A DNA stretch of 64,000 nt from Kushneria indalinina DSM 14324. Its GTDB lineage: Bacteria; Pseudomonadota; Gammaproteobacteria; Pseudomonadales; Halomonadaceae. Under the pieces are notes generated by a model. That model had not been told where the DNA came from and did not search any database. It was given only the letters and a program-made list of their open reading frames with translations. The stretch lies in contig NZ_QRDJ01000006.1 of assembly GCF_003385845.1 (NCBI RefSeq), positions 682,001 to 746,000 on the forward strand, written 5' to 3'. Every line of letters begins with the position of its first letter. The stretch's first letter is position 1. Position numbers and translations under genes: made by a program. Shown piece by piece: positions 26,970-35,618 of this stretch.

Positions 26970-28553
26970 TCAGTGATCCTTGTCTTCCCCCGTACGGTAA
27001 TCGAAGTAGGCGAAATCTCCGGCCAGAGCCTGACCGCTGAGGTCCTGGACACACAGGCTTGTAAACGTTCCGGTAAAGCGAATGTATTTTGCGTCATCGT
27101 CAGAAAGATGAGCGATGTCGATTTTGTCGCCGACCGATTGCCACTGCTCAGGCTCTGTCGAGTAATAAAACTGCAGCTGCTCCCTGTCGATTTTTGCCTT
27201 TAAAAAGGTGGAGGACGCCGGCAGCGCAATCTCTTCACTTAATAGCTCATCGTATTCGCCATGCCGAGACTCGATGATGCCAAGACACTTGCCCAGCTCT
27301 TCATGATGGGTCACGCGCAGATAAACGTAATCGGCCGTGTCGTAATAGATGATCAGCCCGGCCATCTGCTGAAAGTGTTCGGGTGAAAACTCCAGTTCGG
27401 TCTCGACCTCGACATGGAAATGTTCCAGGCGTCTTGCCAGCAGACTTTGACGATGCGTCGACTGCATCGATTCGCCGCCCTTGAGCCTTAGAAACCCGGG
27501 ACGTTCGTGCAGGGAAATCCAGTCCTGCGTAAAGGGTCGCCTGAGCGAGTTCCAGTACAGTTTTAAGCGTGAGTCAGAGAAATCATCGTGACCATCCTCC
27601 TGAGGCAACGGATGCGACGCCAGATTCGGCGCGGTGACCTGCCAGTCCGGATAGGGGCCATTTTCGATTCGCAGCCACCCGTCCTCGGTCCAGTAACATT
27701 TCTGCAGCGCTGTCTCACGACCGAGAATGCATTTGTCATCAATGGCCGGGCGGGCGCACAGGTGCGCCATGTACCAGTCACCGTCCTGGGTGGTGACCAG
27801 ACTGCCATGGCCGGCCTTTTGCAGCCGGGACGGATCCTCCCGGTCGGAGGTCAGTATCGGGTTTTCAGGGTCGACCTCATAAGGCCCTGACAGGGAACTC
27901 GAGCGAGCGACCGTCACCGCGTGGTTGTACTCTGTGCCGCCCTCGGCGGTGATCAGATAGTAATAGCCACCATGTTGATAGATATGGGGGGCCTCTGTCA
28001 GGCCAAGCTCGGTCCCTCTGAATATATTGTGAACGGGGCCAGTCAGGCGTTTTCTGTCGTGGTCGTAGCGTTGCAGAGCGATGCCGGCAAAGGGGTGCTT
28101 GCTCTTGCGAAAGTCCCAGATCATGTTGAGAAGCCACTTCGAACCATCCTCGTCATGAAACAGGGAGGGGTCGAAGCCGCTGCTGTTCAGATAGACAGGA
28201 TCCGACCAGGGGCCTTCGATGTTGTCGGCGATAATGAGGTAGTTGTGTGTATCCTTGAAGGCCCCCTCCCGACTTTTGACATCGGTATAGATCAGGTAGA
28301 AAACGCCATCGGCATGGCTCAGGCAGGGCGCCCAGACGCCTCCCGAGTCGATGTTGCCGATCATGTTGAGCTGTGACACTCGAGTCAGCGGATATGTCAG
28401 CAGCTGCCAGTGCACCAGATCCTTGGAATGATGGATCTGTACGCCGGGGAACCATTCGAAGGTCGATACCGCGATGTAATAATCGTCGCCTACCCGAAGG
28501 ATCGAAGGGTCAGGATGATAGCCGGGCAATACAGGGTTGGTAATCAGCGTCAT
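26970..28553 (-). CDS. Glycoside hydrolase family 43 beta-xylosidase
   Basis: A 527-residue GH43 enzyme that releases xylose from xylobiose or short xylo-oligosaccharides. There is no signal peptide, so it is cytosolic. Seen: the N-terminal five-bladed propeller starting NPVLPGYHPDPSILRVGDDYY, with the catalytic base Asp in HPDPS, the pKa-modulating Asp in SGFDPSLFHDEDG and the acid Glu in TEAPHIYQHGGYYYL. A C-terminal beta-sandwich (GH43_C2) follows from about residue 320. The length fits XynB-type enzymes. The frameshifted symporter lies immediately upstream on the same strand, so the two form an operon for uptake and cleavage. No xylA/xylB gene is nearby. Confidence 0.95.
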   Translation of the reverse strand: MTLITNPVLPGYHPDPSILRVGDDYYIAVSTFEWFPGVQIHHSKDLVHWQLLTYPLTRVSQLNMIGNIDSGGVWAPCLSHADGVFYLIYTDVKSREGAFKDTHNYLIIADNIEGPWSDPVYLNSSGFDPSLFHDEDGSKWLLNMIWDFRKSKHPFAGIALQRYDHDRKRLTGPVHNIFRGTELGLTEAPHIYQHGGYYYLITAEGGTEYNHAVTVARSSSLSGPYEVDPENPILTSDREDPSRLQKAGHGSLVTTQDGDWYMAHLCARPAIDDKCILGRETALQKCYWTEDGWLRIENGPYPDWQVTAPNLASHPLPQEDGHDDFSDSRLKLYWNSLRRPFTQDWISLHERPGFLRLKGGESMQSTHRQSLLARRLEHFHVEVETELEFSPEHFQQMAGLIIYYDTADYVYLRVTHHEELGKCLGIIESRHGEYDELLSEEIALPASSTFLKAKIDREQLQFYYSTEPEQWQSVGDKIDIAHLSDDDAKYIRFTGTFTSLCVQDLSGQALAGDFAYFDYRTGEDKDH

Positions 28554-28580
28554 TGATGTCGTCCTTTTTAAGGCGGGGTA

Positions 28581-29986
28581 TCAAGCTCTTGCCTTGAGAT
28601 CCTGAATGATCTTCGGATAGCGCTTATCCAGATCGTAGAAAAGCATCAAAACAATGATGAGTACGCAAATGGCCAGCGGTAGATAAATAAAGAGCGCCTG
28701 GATGGACAACAGGGCCGTATCGGTCTGTGCGTCGCCGCCGCCGACATAGCCGCCCATGGCAAGTATCCAGCCGATAAGCGCTGTACCGAGACCGCTGCCG
28801 ACCTTGATGCCCATGCTGCCGCCGCTGTAGACCATGCCCTCATTACGGATTCCGGTCTTCCATTCACCGTATTCGACGGTATCGCCCAGCATGGCGAACA
28901 TGCTGCCGTTGATCGGTGCCTTGCCGATGCCGCGATAATCGTGCCGGCAATGATCAGGGCGACATTGGTGAGATCGATCAGCATGATTAAATAACCGAAG
29001 ATGGTAATGACTTCGCCAACAATAATGGCGTTGCGCTTGCCGAATCGTTTGGTAATCGGTGCGACGACGACCATGCCCAGCAAAATGAAAGCGATATAGG
29101 CCGTCGTCACGACCCCTACCAGCCAGGTGTTATCAAGAATGTATTCTGCGTAATAAACCACGGCGCCCGAGTTGAGCCCGTTAAAGATGTAGGTCAACAG
29201 GATGAACGCTGTGGCAAGCACCCAGTATCGGTTTCTGCCCAGCGTCTTCAGGCTTTCCTTGAGCGAGACCTTCGTGTCTCGCATGTTCTGGCTTGCGGGC
29301 TGGACTCGCTCTCTGGTCGTCTTGAACGTAAAGATGAAAAGCGCCGTGCCTATCGCGCCAAACATCATGAAGGTCATGACCCAGCCAAACTGGCCTCCGC
29401 CCAGTAATGTCGCGACCGGTAGCGTCAGGTTGCTGACCAGCAGAACGCCCACGAGTGCCAGGCTCATGCGAAAGACATTCAGCAGCGAGCGCTGGTACTG
29501 ATCCTGAGTGATGAGCGAGTTCATGGTGCCATAGGGAACATTGAGCCCGGTGTAGACCAGGCAGACAACGTTGTAGGTGACGGCGATATACACCACCTGC
29601 CAGAAGGGGTCGATATCGGGAACGGCGAACAGCAATACCGCCGACACGGCAAAGGGGACTGCCAGCCACAGCAACCATGGTCTGGCCTTGCCATGCCGGG
29701 AGGTTGTCTTGTCGATGATGTAGCCCATCGCAACATCCGAGACGCCATCGAACACGCGTGAAAAGAGCATGATCGAGCCGATGACGCCCGCGGCAATGCC
29801 GATAACATCGGTGTAGTAATAGACAATGAAGATACTCATTGCCTGCCAGATAAAGTTGCTGGCCAGATCGCCACAGCCATAACCGACTTTCTCCAAAAGA
29901 CCAATTTTCTCGGCTTCCGGAATAGAAGCGCTGGCCGATGATGCTTCCGGCTGTGGGCCTTCCAGGGTATTCCTGTTTGTCGTCAT
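28581..29986 (-). pseudogene. GPH-family pentoside:cation symporter, single-base frameshift
   Basis: A sugar symporter of the glycoside-pentoside-hexuronide family (XynP/YagG-like), about 467 residues if repaired. The first frame starts at 29986 and gives the usual opening (LLEKVGYGCGDLASNFIWQA; DKTTSRHGKARPWLLWL; NVPYGTMNSLI) up to VALIIAGTII. There one base is missing: the next codons read in the +1 frame as the expected RGIGKAPINGSMFAMLGDTV, then EYGEWKTGIRNEGMVYSGG to the end at 28581. The missing G (+ strand) is at about 28934-28935. It sits 27 bp upstream of the xylosidase. The break is either real inactivation, with export of function to a paralogue, or a sequencing error. Confidence 0.85.
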
Positions 29987-30110
29987 GCATCATCCTGATG
30001 AGAGGGAAGGGCAATGGTTTGAAGGCCGCGGCTGGTGGCCGGAGCGTGAGGTTCATATGGATGTGGTCGCTGCCCGGCTGGTTTTTAAAGCGCCTATACG
30101 ACCTGTTGGG

Positions 30111-30143
30111 TCAAGCCATGAACTGCTGTTTCAAGCCACGAAC
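30111..30143. promoter_or_regulatory. Direct repeats, possible operator of the xyloside operon
   Basis: TCAAGCCATGAAC (30111-30123) and TCAAGCCACGAAC (30131-30143), one mismatch, starts 20 bp apart (two helical turns). They lie about 125-155 bp upstream of the symporter start. The spacing is like AraC-type activator sites (inference). No regulator gene is next to the cluster. Confidence 0.4.
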
Positions 30144-30460
30144 CATGAGTCAGCGTTGTAAAGCCTGTGCTGCATTACCATTAGACGTTGGTAAACCATC
30201 GAAGACCGAAGGTGATAATGATGGCTGTCCGGGTGATGGAACATGAAGATGGCGGGGGGCCGAGAGGAAATAATAAACTGGTGATTTCAGGGTGTTTACA
30301 GAGCCGGTGATAACCGGCGGAAGAATGCCTTGTTGAATCAATACAGAAGCGATACAGGTCCTGAAACCCTGAGTAGCATCATGATTGGTAATGATCCAGA
30401 CATCACGGAAGGGCTGAATGGATGCTTCAACAGGTAAACAGGTAACTAAACAGGCTATAG

Positions 30461-30492
30461 CTGCCCTGTGCCTGTGCTGCCCTGTGCCTGTA
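30461..30492. repeat. 16-bp tandem repeat (2 copies)
   Basis: Two head-to-tail copies of CTGCCCTGTGCCTGT(G/A), at 30461-30476 and 30477-30492, with only the last base different. Just upstream is AACAGGTAAACAGGTAACT, another short repetition. Confidence 0.8.
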
Positions 30493-30586
30493 AAGAAATA
30501 ACGGGTAGCCGGATTGATTCGAGTGTCGCAGGCAGCAAGGCTGATGACCCATCGCGCATCAGCCTGTCCGCACGTGAAAAGGGTCC

Positions 30587-30775
30587 TCAACGCTTGCCGG
30601 AAACATCATCCTTGTCATTAAGCTCTTCGCAGGCAGCTTTCGCGGCGTCCTCGGTCGTATAGGTCGCGATTTCCATCCTGGTACCCTCCAAGAAAACGAC
30701 GAACCCCTCGACATGGTCGTTCTCACCCGTGGAGGTGAACTCTCCTGCTGCGGCGTATTGATAGGTATAAGGCAT
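30587..30775 (-). CDS. Small hypothetical protein
   Basis: A 62-residue protein with GGAG eight bases before the ATG. It is hydrophilic, starts MPYTYQYAAAGEF, has a central VEGFVVFLEGTRMEIATYTTEDAAKAACEE-like pattern (beta strands then a helix) and an acidic/basic end. No membrane segment or known motif. It is flanked by intergenic DNA on both sides and looks monocistronic. The family was not recognised. Confidence 0.6.
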   Translation of the reverse strand: MPYTYQYAAAGEFTSTGENDHVEGFVVFLEGTRMEIATYTTEDAAKAACEELNDKDDVSGKR

Positions 30776-31045
30776 GATGATCTCCGATGGTCAGCTTTAT
30801 TGATGCGCCTTTAATGAGGCTAGGGGAGCCGCCAGCGCCACGCCATGTCCAGAGTGTTAACTTTGGTCGTCATTTGGCAGCACAGGCGAAAGTGGGCGTG
30901 GGACCATTAAAGACGGCTGCCTGGCACCAGGCTCGATGACTGGTAGCTCAGGGCAGGGAAAAGCTGTCTGTCATGCTCTGATGGGGTGGATTCTGATGGT
31001 TCGAATGAAAGTAGCAGCATTTAGTACCGACAAAATCTGCCGATA

Positions 31046-31068
31046 GCCTTCTGATACGGTCAGAAGGC
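31046..31068 (+). promoter_or_regulatory. Hairpin covering the comF ribosome binding region
   Basis: Perfect 9-bp inverted repeat GCCTTCTGA/TCAGAAGGC with a TACGG loop, ending 5 bp before the comF ATG. The likely ribosome binding site (AGAAGG) is inside the 3' arm. A two-codon mini-frame, ATG CCA TGA, at 31069-31077 overlaps the comF start. Confidence 0.6.
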
Positions 31069-31073
31069 ATGCC

Positions 31074-31826
31074 ATGAAAAACGGTTCAGGAGATATATGG
31101 CGGGTAAAGGGCAGGCGTCTTGTCGAGACGCTGGACCGCACGCTTGCCTGGACCATGCCCGGCTACTGCAGTTTTTGTCTGGCAGGTACTGCAGGCGGCA
31201 GGCCCTGGTGCGATCAATGTTTCAGAGCACTGGCATGGCATCAAAGCGCGTGCCCCTTGTGCAGTGAGCCGCGGCCGGCATCGGTGCCTGCCGACATGCC
31301 CTGTGGCCACTGTCTGAAGCAGCGGCCGAATTTTGATGACAGCTGGGTGCCCTTTCTCTACGAAGGCGAGATCGCGCAGTTGATTCAGCGCTTCAAGTTC
31401 AGCGCCGATCGTCGCGCCGGTCATATCCTTTTACAGCTCATGCTACAGGCGCTCAGGGAGTACCACGGGCAGGTGCAGGCGATCGTCACGGCCGATCTTC
31501 ATCCCCGGCGCGCCCGAGAGCGCGGCTTTGATCAGACCCTGTGGCTGGGAAAACGAATCGCCGCGGCGCTGGATCTGCCTCTGTATCGGGCGACGCGGCT
31601 TCGCCTGACGCCGACGCAACGAGGGCTGTCGCGCCGGGCCCGACAGCGTAACGTTCACCGCGTCTATCGCGTGATGTCACCGCTGCCTGCTTCCGTGCTG
31701 CTGTTTGATGATGTCATGACCACCGGCGCCACGCTTGAGGCCCTCTCACGCGCCTGCCGTGAACAGGGCGCCGCCCATGTCACCGCCGGTGCGCTTGCCC
31801 GTACCCCGGCAGGTCGCGCAATCTGA
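31074..31826 (+). CDS. comF: ComF family phosphoribosyltransferase-like protein
   Basis: A 250-residue protein similar to ComF/GntX, linked to DNA uptake and recombination in naturally transformable bacteria. Seen: an N-terminal double zinc ribbon (CSFC, CDQC, CPLC, CGHC, residues ~33-80), the YEGEIAQLIQRFKFSADR segment, and a type I PRTase domain with VLLFDDVMTTGATLEAL (PRPP-binding loop) near the C-terminus. The HPRRARERGFDQT motif is the conserved ComF core. The substrate is unknown. The ATG at 31074 is reached through the hairpin described separately. Confidence 0.9.
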   Translation: MKNGSGDIWRVKGRRLVETLDRTLAWTMPGYCSFCLAGTAGGRPWCDQCFRALAWHQSACPLCSEPRPASVPADMPCGHCLKQRPNFDDSWVPFLYEGEIAQLIQRFKFSADRRAGHILLQLMLQALREYHGQVQAIVTADLHPRRARERGFDQTLWLGKRIAAALDLPLYRATRLRLTPTQRGLSRRARQRNVHRVYRVMSPLPASVLLFDDVMTTGATLEALSRACREQGAAHVTAGALARTPAGRAI

Positions 31827-31859
31827 TAGCATGGCGCATTCAGACGCGGAGATAGTGTA

Positions 31860-32834
31860 GTGGCTCACCCCTTTGAACAGCTCGACCCGGCGCGCATCGT
31901 AGCGGCCATAGAAGCGCAGGGCTTTCGTACCGAAGGCGAGCCCTTTGCGCTCAACAGTTATGAAAACCGGGTCTTTTTGTGGCGCGACGACGACAACCAG
32001 CGCTTCATCGTCAAGTTTTACCGGCCCGATCGACTCGAGGATGCCGCCATCCTGGAGGAGCATGCCTTCGTCGATGAGCTGCATGCGGCGGGTTGCCCCG
32101 TCAATCGACTCTGGCGCAGCGAGTCGGGCGAGACGCTGCATCACCATGACGGCTTTCGTTTTGCCATCTTCCATTTCGTGTCGGGGCAGGCCCCGGAGCT
32201 GGACAACCCCGAGCATCTTTTCGCACTGGGGAGCACGCTCGGGCAGATGCATGCCGTCGCGCGCCGCAGTGTCTTTAAACATCGGTCCATACTGCGGCCG
32301 CACACCATCGCACTCGAGAGTCTTGAAAGCATTCGCGCCAGTCACTGGCTCAATGCCCGGCAGCGCCGTGCCCATGAGCAGATCAGTCAGACGCTGCTGG
32401 ACATGCTGCCTGAAAAGGCCTGGCCGGATGATGCCTTTCAGCGCGTTCATGGCGACTGCCATCTGGGTAATATCCTGGGGCGGGAAAGCCATTTTTCACT
32501 GGTGGATTTTGATGACTGCGCCATGGCGCCTGCCGTGCAGGATCTGTGGATGCTGTTGACCGGCGAGGATGAGCCTTCCTGGCAGGCGCAGCTGGCGGAA
32601 CTGATTGAAGGCTATGAAGAACACTGTTCGCTGGATCGGCGCCAGCTGGGGTGGATCGAACAGCTACGAACGCTTCGCCTGGTGCGCTATAGTGCCTGGC
32701 TTGTGGAGCGCTGGAGCGATCCGGCTTTCCCGCGAGCCTTTCCCTGGCTTGCCAGTGAACACTACTGGGATCAGCATATCAGAACTCTCGAACAGCAGCG
32801 TGTCGCGCTGTCGTCACCCCGCTGGCTGGCCTGA
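31860..32834 (+). CDS. srkA: Stress response kinase A (YihE family)
   Basis: A 324-residue protein kinase-like phosphotransferase (APH/choline kinase fold). The E. coli homologue YihE/SrkA counters MazEF-driven death under stress. Seen: NSYENRVFLWRDDD nucleotide-binding loop with FIVKFYRPDRL (ATP-anchoring Lys), the brain-type HGDCHLGNIL catalytic loop and VDFDDCAMAPAVQDLWML (metal-binding Asp). The start is GTG at 31860, with GGAG about nine bases before it, and the N-terminus lines up with the family. The family length is 320-330. It lies 33 bp after comF, probably co-transcribed. Confidence 0.92.
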   Translation: MAHPFEQLDPARIVAAIEAQGFRTEGEPFALNSYENRVFLWRDDDNQRFIVKFYRPDRLEDAAILEEHAFVDELHAAGCPVNRLWRSESGETLHHHDGFRFAIFHFVSGQAPELDNPEHLFALGSTLGQMHAVARRSVFKHRSILRPHTIALESLESIRASHWLNARQRRAHEQISQTLLDMLPEKAWPDDAFQRVHGDCHLGNILGRESHFSLVDFDDCAMAPAVQDLWMLLTGEDEPSWQAQLAELIEGYEEHCSLDRRQLGWIEQLRTLRLVRYSAWLVERWSDPAFPRAFPWLASEHYWDQHIRTLEQQRVALSSPRWLA

Positions 32835-32925
32835 CGCAGCGTCGACATGACCGGGCTGACCGGAAATGAAACATGCCACGGTGTCCGCATGGACATCGGA
32901 TATACCCGAAACGCAGGAAAGAAAC

Positions 32926-33480
32926 ATGAGTCAGGAGATGGAAAACCACTATCGCGAGATCCTCTCTGCTCTGGGCGAGAATCCGGAGCGCGAAGGACTT
33001 CAGGACACGCCGGCACGTGCTGCCAAGGCCATGCAGTTCCTGACGCATGGGTATCAGCAAAGTCTGGACGATATCGTCAACGGCGCGGTGTTTTCATCGG
33101 ATACCGATGAAATGGTGATCGTGAAGGACATCGAGCTCTACTCGATGTGCGAGCACCACATGCTGCCCTTTATCGGCAAATGCCATATCGGTTATCTGCC
33201 GCGCGGCAAGGTATTGGGACTCTCCAAATTTGCCCGTATCGTGGACATGTATGCCCGTCGCCTGCAGATTCAGGAAGAGCTGACCCGCCAGATTGCCAAT
33301 GCCGTTCAGGACGCCACCGATGCCCGCGGGGTAGGGGTGATTGTTGAGGCGCGCCATATGTGCATGATGATGCGCGGCGTGGAAAAACAGAACTCCAGCA
33401 TGAAAACCTCGGTCATGCTGGGCGATTTTCGTGACAATCTGCCTTCACGTCAGGAATTTCTGACGCTTGTCTATAACTGA
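32926..33480 (+). CDS. folE: GTP cyclohydrolase I (FolE)
   Basis: A 184-residue enzyme converting GTP to 7,8-dihydroneopterin triphosphate, the first step of folate synthesis. Seen: [19 protein letters not shown], the zinc/substrate motif [19 protein letters not shown] (Cys and two His), [19 protein letters not shown] and the C-terminal [19 protein letters not shown]. The ATG at 32926 with AGGAAAG upstream matches the usual N-terminus. It follows srkA by about 90 bp. Confidence 0.96.
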   Translation: MSQEMENHYREILSALGENPEREGLQDTPARAAKAMQFLTHGYQQSLDDIVNGAVFSSDTDEMVIVKDIELYSMCEHHMLPFIGKCHIGYLPRGKVLGLSKFARIVDMYARRLQIQEELTRQIANAVQDATDARGVGVIVEARHMCMMMRGVEKQNSSMKTSVMLGDFRDNLPSRQEFLTLVYN

Positions 33481-33605
33481 TCGCCATACGTTGACCTCAT
33501 GGGTCGATCCCGATCCCGGGCAACGTTTCTCCTGTTCGATAGCATGTCCTATGCTTGGCACATATCCCGAGTGCCCCGAGAATTTCAAATCGACAGGAGA
33601 ACGAC

Positions 33606-35063
33606 ATGGATACGTTGAACGACCAGAGCCTTTTCAGACCCTTTGCCTACATTGACGGTAGTTGGGTCGCGGCCGACAGCGGCGAGCAGATCGACGTCGA
33701 CAATCCTGCCACCGGCGAGATCATCGCTCGGGTGCCGCGTCTGGGCGCCGCCGAGGCGCAGCGTGCCATCGAGGCGGCCCACGCCGCCTTTCCTGACTGG
33801 CGCGGTCGCACCGCCATCGAGCGTGCCGATATTCTTTACCGCTGGTATGAGCTGATGATCGAGCACAAGCGCGATCTTGGCCGCATCATGACCCTTGAGC
33901 AGGGCAAACCCGTTGCCGAAGCCGAAGGTGAAATCGTTTATGCGGCAAGCTTCATGCGCTGGTTCGCCGAAGAGGCGCGGCGTGTCTATGGCGACACCAT
34001 TCCGGGGGCGAAGGCCAATCAGCGCATTATGGTGCTCAAGCAGCCGGTTGGCGTGGTAGGTGCCATTACGCCATGGAATTTCCCGTCTTCCATGATTACC
34101 CGCAAGGCGGCGGCCGCGCTGGCCGCAGGCTGCCCGATTGTCATCAAGCCGGCCGGCCAGACGCCGCTGTCTGCCACGGCGCTGGCGGTACTGGCCGAGC
34201 GTGCCGGGGTACCGCGCGGTGTGTTCAATGTGTTGCCGGGCAGCGCCAGCGAGATTGGCAAGGCCATGACTGACTCAACGCTGGTGCGCAAGATCACCTT
34301 CACCGGATCCACCGAGGTCGGGCGCAAGCTGATGTCCCAGGCCTCAAGCCATATCCAGAAGATTTCGCTGGAGCTTGGCGGCAACGCGCCCTTTATCGTG
34401 TTTGATGATGCCGACCTTGATGCTGCGGTCGCCGGTGCCATGGCTTCCAAGTTCCGCAACGCGGGCCAGACCTGCATCTGTACCAATCGCTTTCTGGTGC
34501 AGTCGGGGGTGGTCAATGCCTTTTGCGAGAAGCTGGCGGCGGCCATGAATGGCGAGCTGATGGTCGGCGATGGCATGCAGGAGGGTGTCAACATCGGCCC
34601 CATGATCAATGAGGATGCGGTCAACAAGGTGCACGAGCACGTTCAGGACGCCATCGACAAGGGGGGCGAGCTGATGATCGGCGGGCACCAGCATACGCTG
34701 GGCGGCCGCTTCTATCAGCCTACGCTCATCAACGGCGCCGATGCCTCGATGAAGGTGGCCTCCGAGGAGACTTTCGGGCCACTGGCGGCCGTCTTCCCCT
34801 TCGATGATGAGGCGCAGGCAATCAGCATGGCCAACGATACCGAATTTGGTCTGGCGGCCTATTTCTATACGCGCGATGCCGGTCGGATCTGGCGCGTGGG
34901 AGAGGCGCTGGAGTACGGCATCGTGGGCGTTAATGAAGGGCTGGTGTCCAACGCAGCAGCACCGTTTGGCGGCATGAAGGAGTCCGGGCTGGGTCGTGAA
35001 GGCTCACGCTACGGGCTGGAGGAGTACATGGAAACGAAATATCTGTGCATGACGATCCAGTAA
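33606..35063 (+). CDS. gabD: NAD(P)+-dependent succinate-semialdehyde dehydrogenase
   Basis: A 485-residue aldehyde dehydrogenase of the GabD subgroup, oxidising succinate semialdehyde to succinate in GABA breakdown. Seen: the NAD(P) fold with GAITPWNFPSSMITRK, the general-base Glu in SLELGGNAPFIVF, the catalytic Cys in NAGQTCICTNR, and the GabD end PFGGMKESGLGREGSRYGL. The start at ATG 33606 has AGGAG five to nine bases upstream. No gabT aminotransferase is adjacent. A strong terminator follows. Confidence 0.95.
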   Translation: MDTLNDQSLFRPFAYIDGSWVAADSGEQIDVDNPATGEIIARVPRLGAAEAQRAIEAAHAAFPDWRGRTAIERADILYRWYELMIEHKRDLGRIMTLEQGKPVAEAEGEIVYAASFMRWFAEEARRVYGDTIPGAKANQRIMVLKQPVGVVGAITPWNFPSSMITRKAAAALAAGCPIVIKPAGQTPLSATALAVLAERAGVPRGVFNVLPGSASEIGKAMTDSTLVRKITFTGSTEVGRKLMSQASSHIQKISLELGGNAPFIVFDDADLDAAVAGAMASKFRNAGQTCICTNRFLVQSGVVNAFCEKLAAAMNGELMVGDGMQEGVNIGPMINEDAVNKVHEHVQDAIDKGGELMIGGHQHTLGGRFYQPTLINGADASMKVASEETFGPLAAVFPFDDEAQAISMANDTEFGLAAYFYTRDAGRIWRVGEALEYGIVGVNEGLVSNAAAPFGGMKESGLGREGSRYGLEEYMETKYLCMTIQ

Positions 35064-35098
35064 CCCTGAAGACCTGTTCAATCGTTGAATACGCTATT

Positions 35099-35127
35099 GG
35101 AAAACCCCGCGCTGGCGGGGTTTTTTA
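35099..35127 (+). terminator. Intrinsic terminator of gabD
   Basis: 8-bp stem AACCCCGC/GCGGGGTT with a GCTG loop and six T, 35 bp after the gabD stop. Confidence 0.9.
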
Positions 35128-35171
35128 TGCGCTGAAGGCCTGTTGTCTTCAACGCCTGTGGCATTCGTGGC

Positions 35172-35318
35172 TCAGGAACACATGCCATGTACCGGTGTGA
35201 ACCACCAGCTCTGCTCGCTGGCGTAGGCGTAGGTGCCGGCAGTGGTCACGATGGTAATCGCAACGGCGACGGTCATTTTTTGGATGGTCAGTCCCTTGAT
35301 GGTCAATGACTTCCACAT
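35172..35318 (-). CDS. Small membrane/secreted peptide, 48 residues
   Basis: A short frame with GGAG nine bases before the ATG at 35318. The peptide starts MWKSLTIKGLTIQK, has one hydrophobic segment (MTVAVAITIVTTAG), then AYASEQSWWFTP and ends with GMCS. It could be a single-span membrane protein or be cleaved at TYAYA-S to give a ~14-residue exported peptide. No family recognised; whether it is expressed is unknown. Confidence 0.45.
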   Translation of the reverse strand: MWKSLTIKGLTIQKMTVAVAITIVTTAGTYAYASEQSWWFTPVHGMCS

Positions 35319-35566
35319 GCGGGGTTACTCCGGACGGTTTTTTTAGTTTTTTTGCCGTTGCAGGTCATTGCAGCCGACGCTGGCCGGGCAAGGCATTATT
35401 GCCTGCAGGCATGTTCTGACACTGTGCCGTTTGGATTAAGAAAGGTTTCAGCAGGGAATTATTTTTACCCGGGCAACACCTATGGTTCCAAGGGAAATGA
35501 GCAGGCTCAGGTGATCCTTGAAAAGGACTGCCCTGATGACATGGCCCGAACTCGACAGGTGCAAAT

Positions 35567-35600
35567 AAAAGGGCCGCCATCGTGAGATGGCGGCCCTTTT
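35567..35600 (-). terminator. Intrinsic terminator of purH
   Basis: 15-bp stem AAAAGGGCCGCCATC/GATGGCGGCCCTTTT with a GTGA loop, located 19 bp past the purH stop on the minus strand; its minus-strand 3' arm ends in TTTT. Confidence 0.9.
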
Positions 35601-35618
35601 GACGGCTGATGCTCGAGA

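Larger units (their letters stand above)
29987..30586. other. 600-bp region upstream of the xyloside operon
   Basis: No convincing gene on either strand. It should hold the operon's control region. Seen: two near-identical 13-bp direct repeats 20 bp apart (30111-30123 and 30131-30143), and a 16-bp tandem repeat at 30461-30492. A TTGACC (minus strand, 30109-30114) overlaps the first repeat, but no clear -10 was found. Confidence 0.5.

Noticed and set aside
30150-30590. 147-codon minus-strand frame in the gene-poor region by the xyloside cluster
   Set aside because: It includes the tandem repeat, has no good start, and shows no recognisable sequence.
35352-35585. + strand frame of 77 codons before purH
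   Set aside because: It runs into the purH terminator stem and lacks a ribosome binding site; the sequence looks random.
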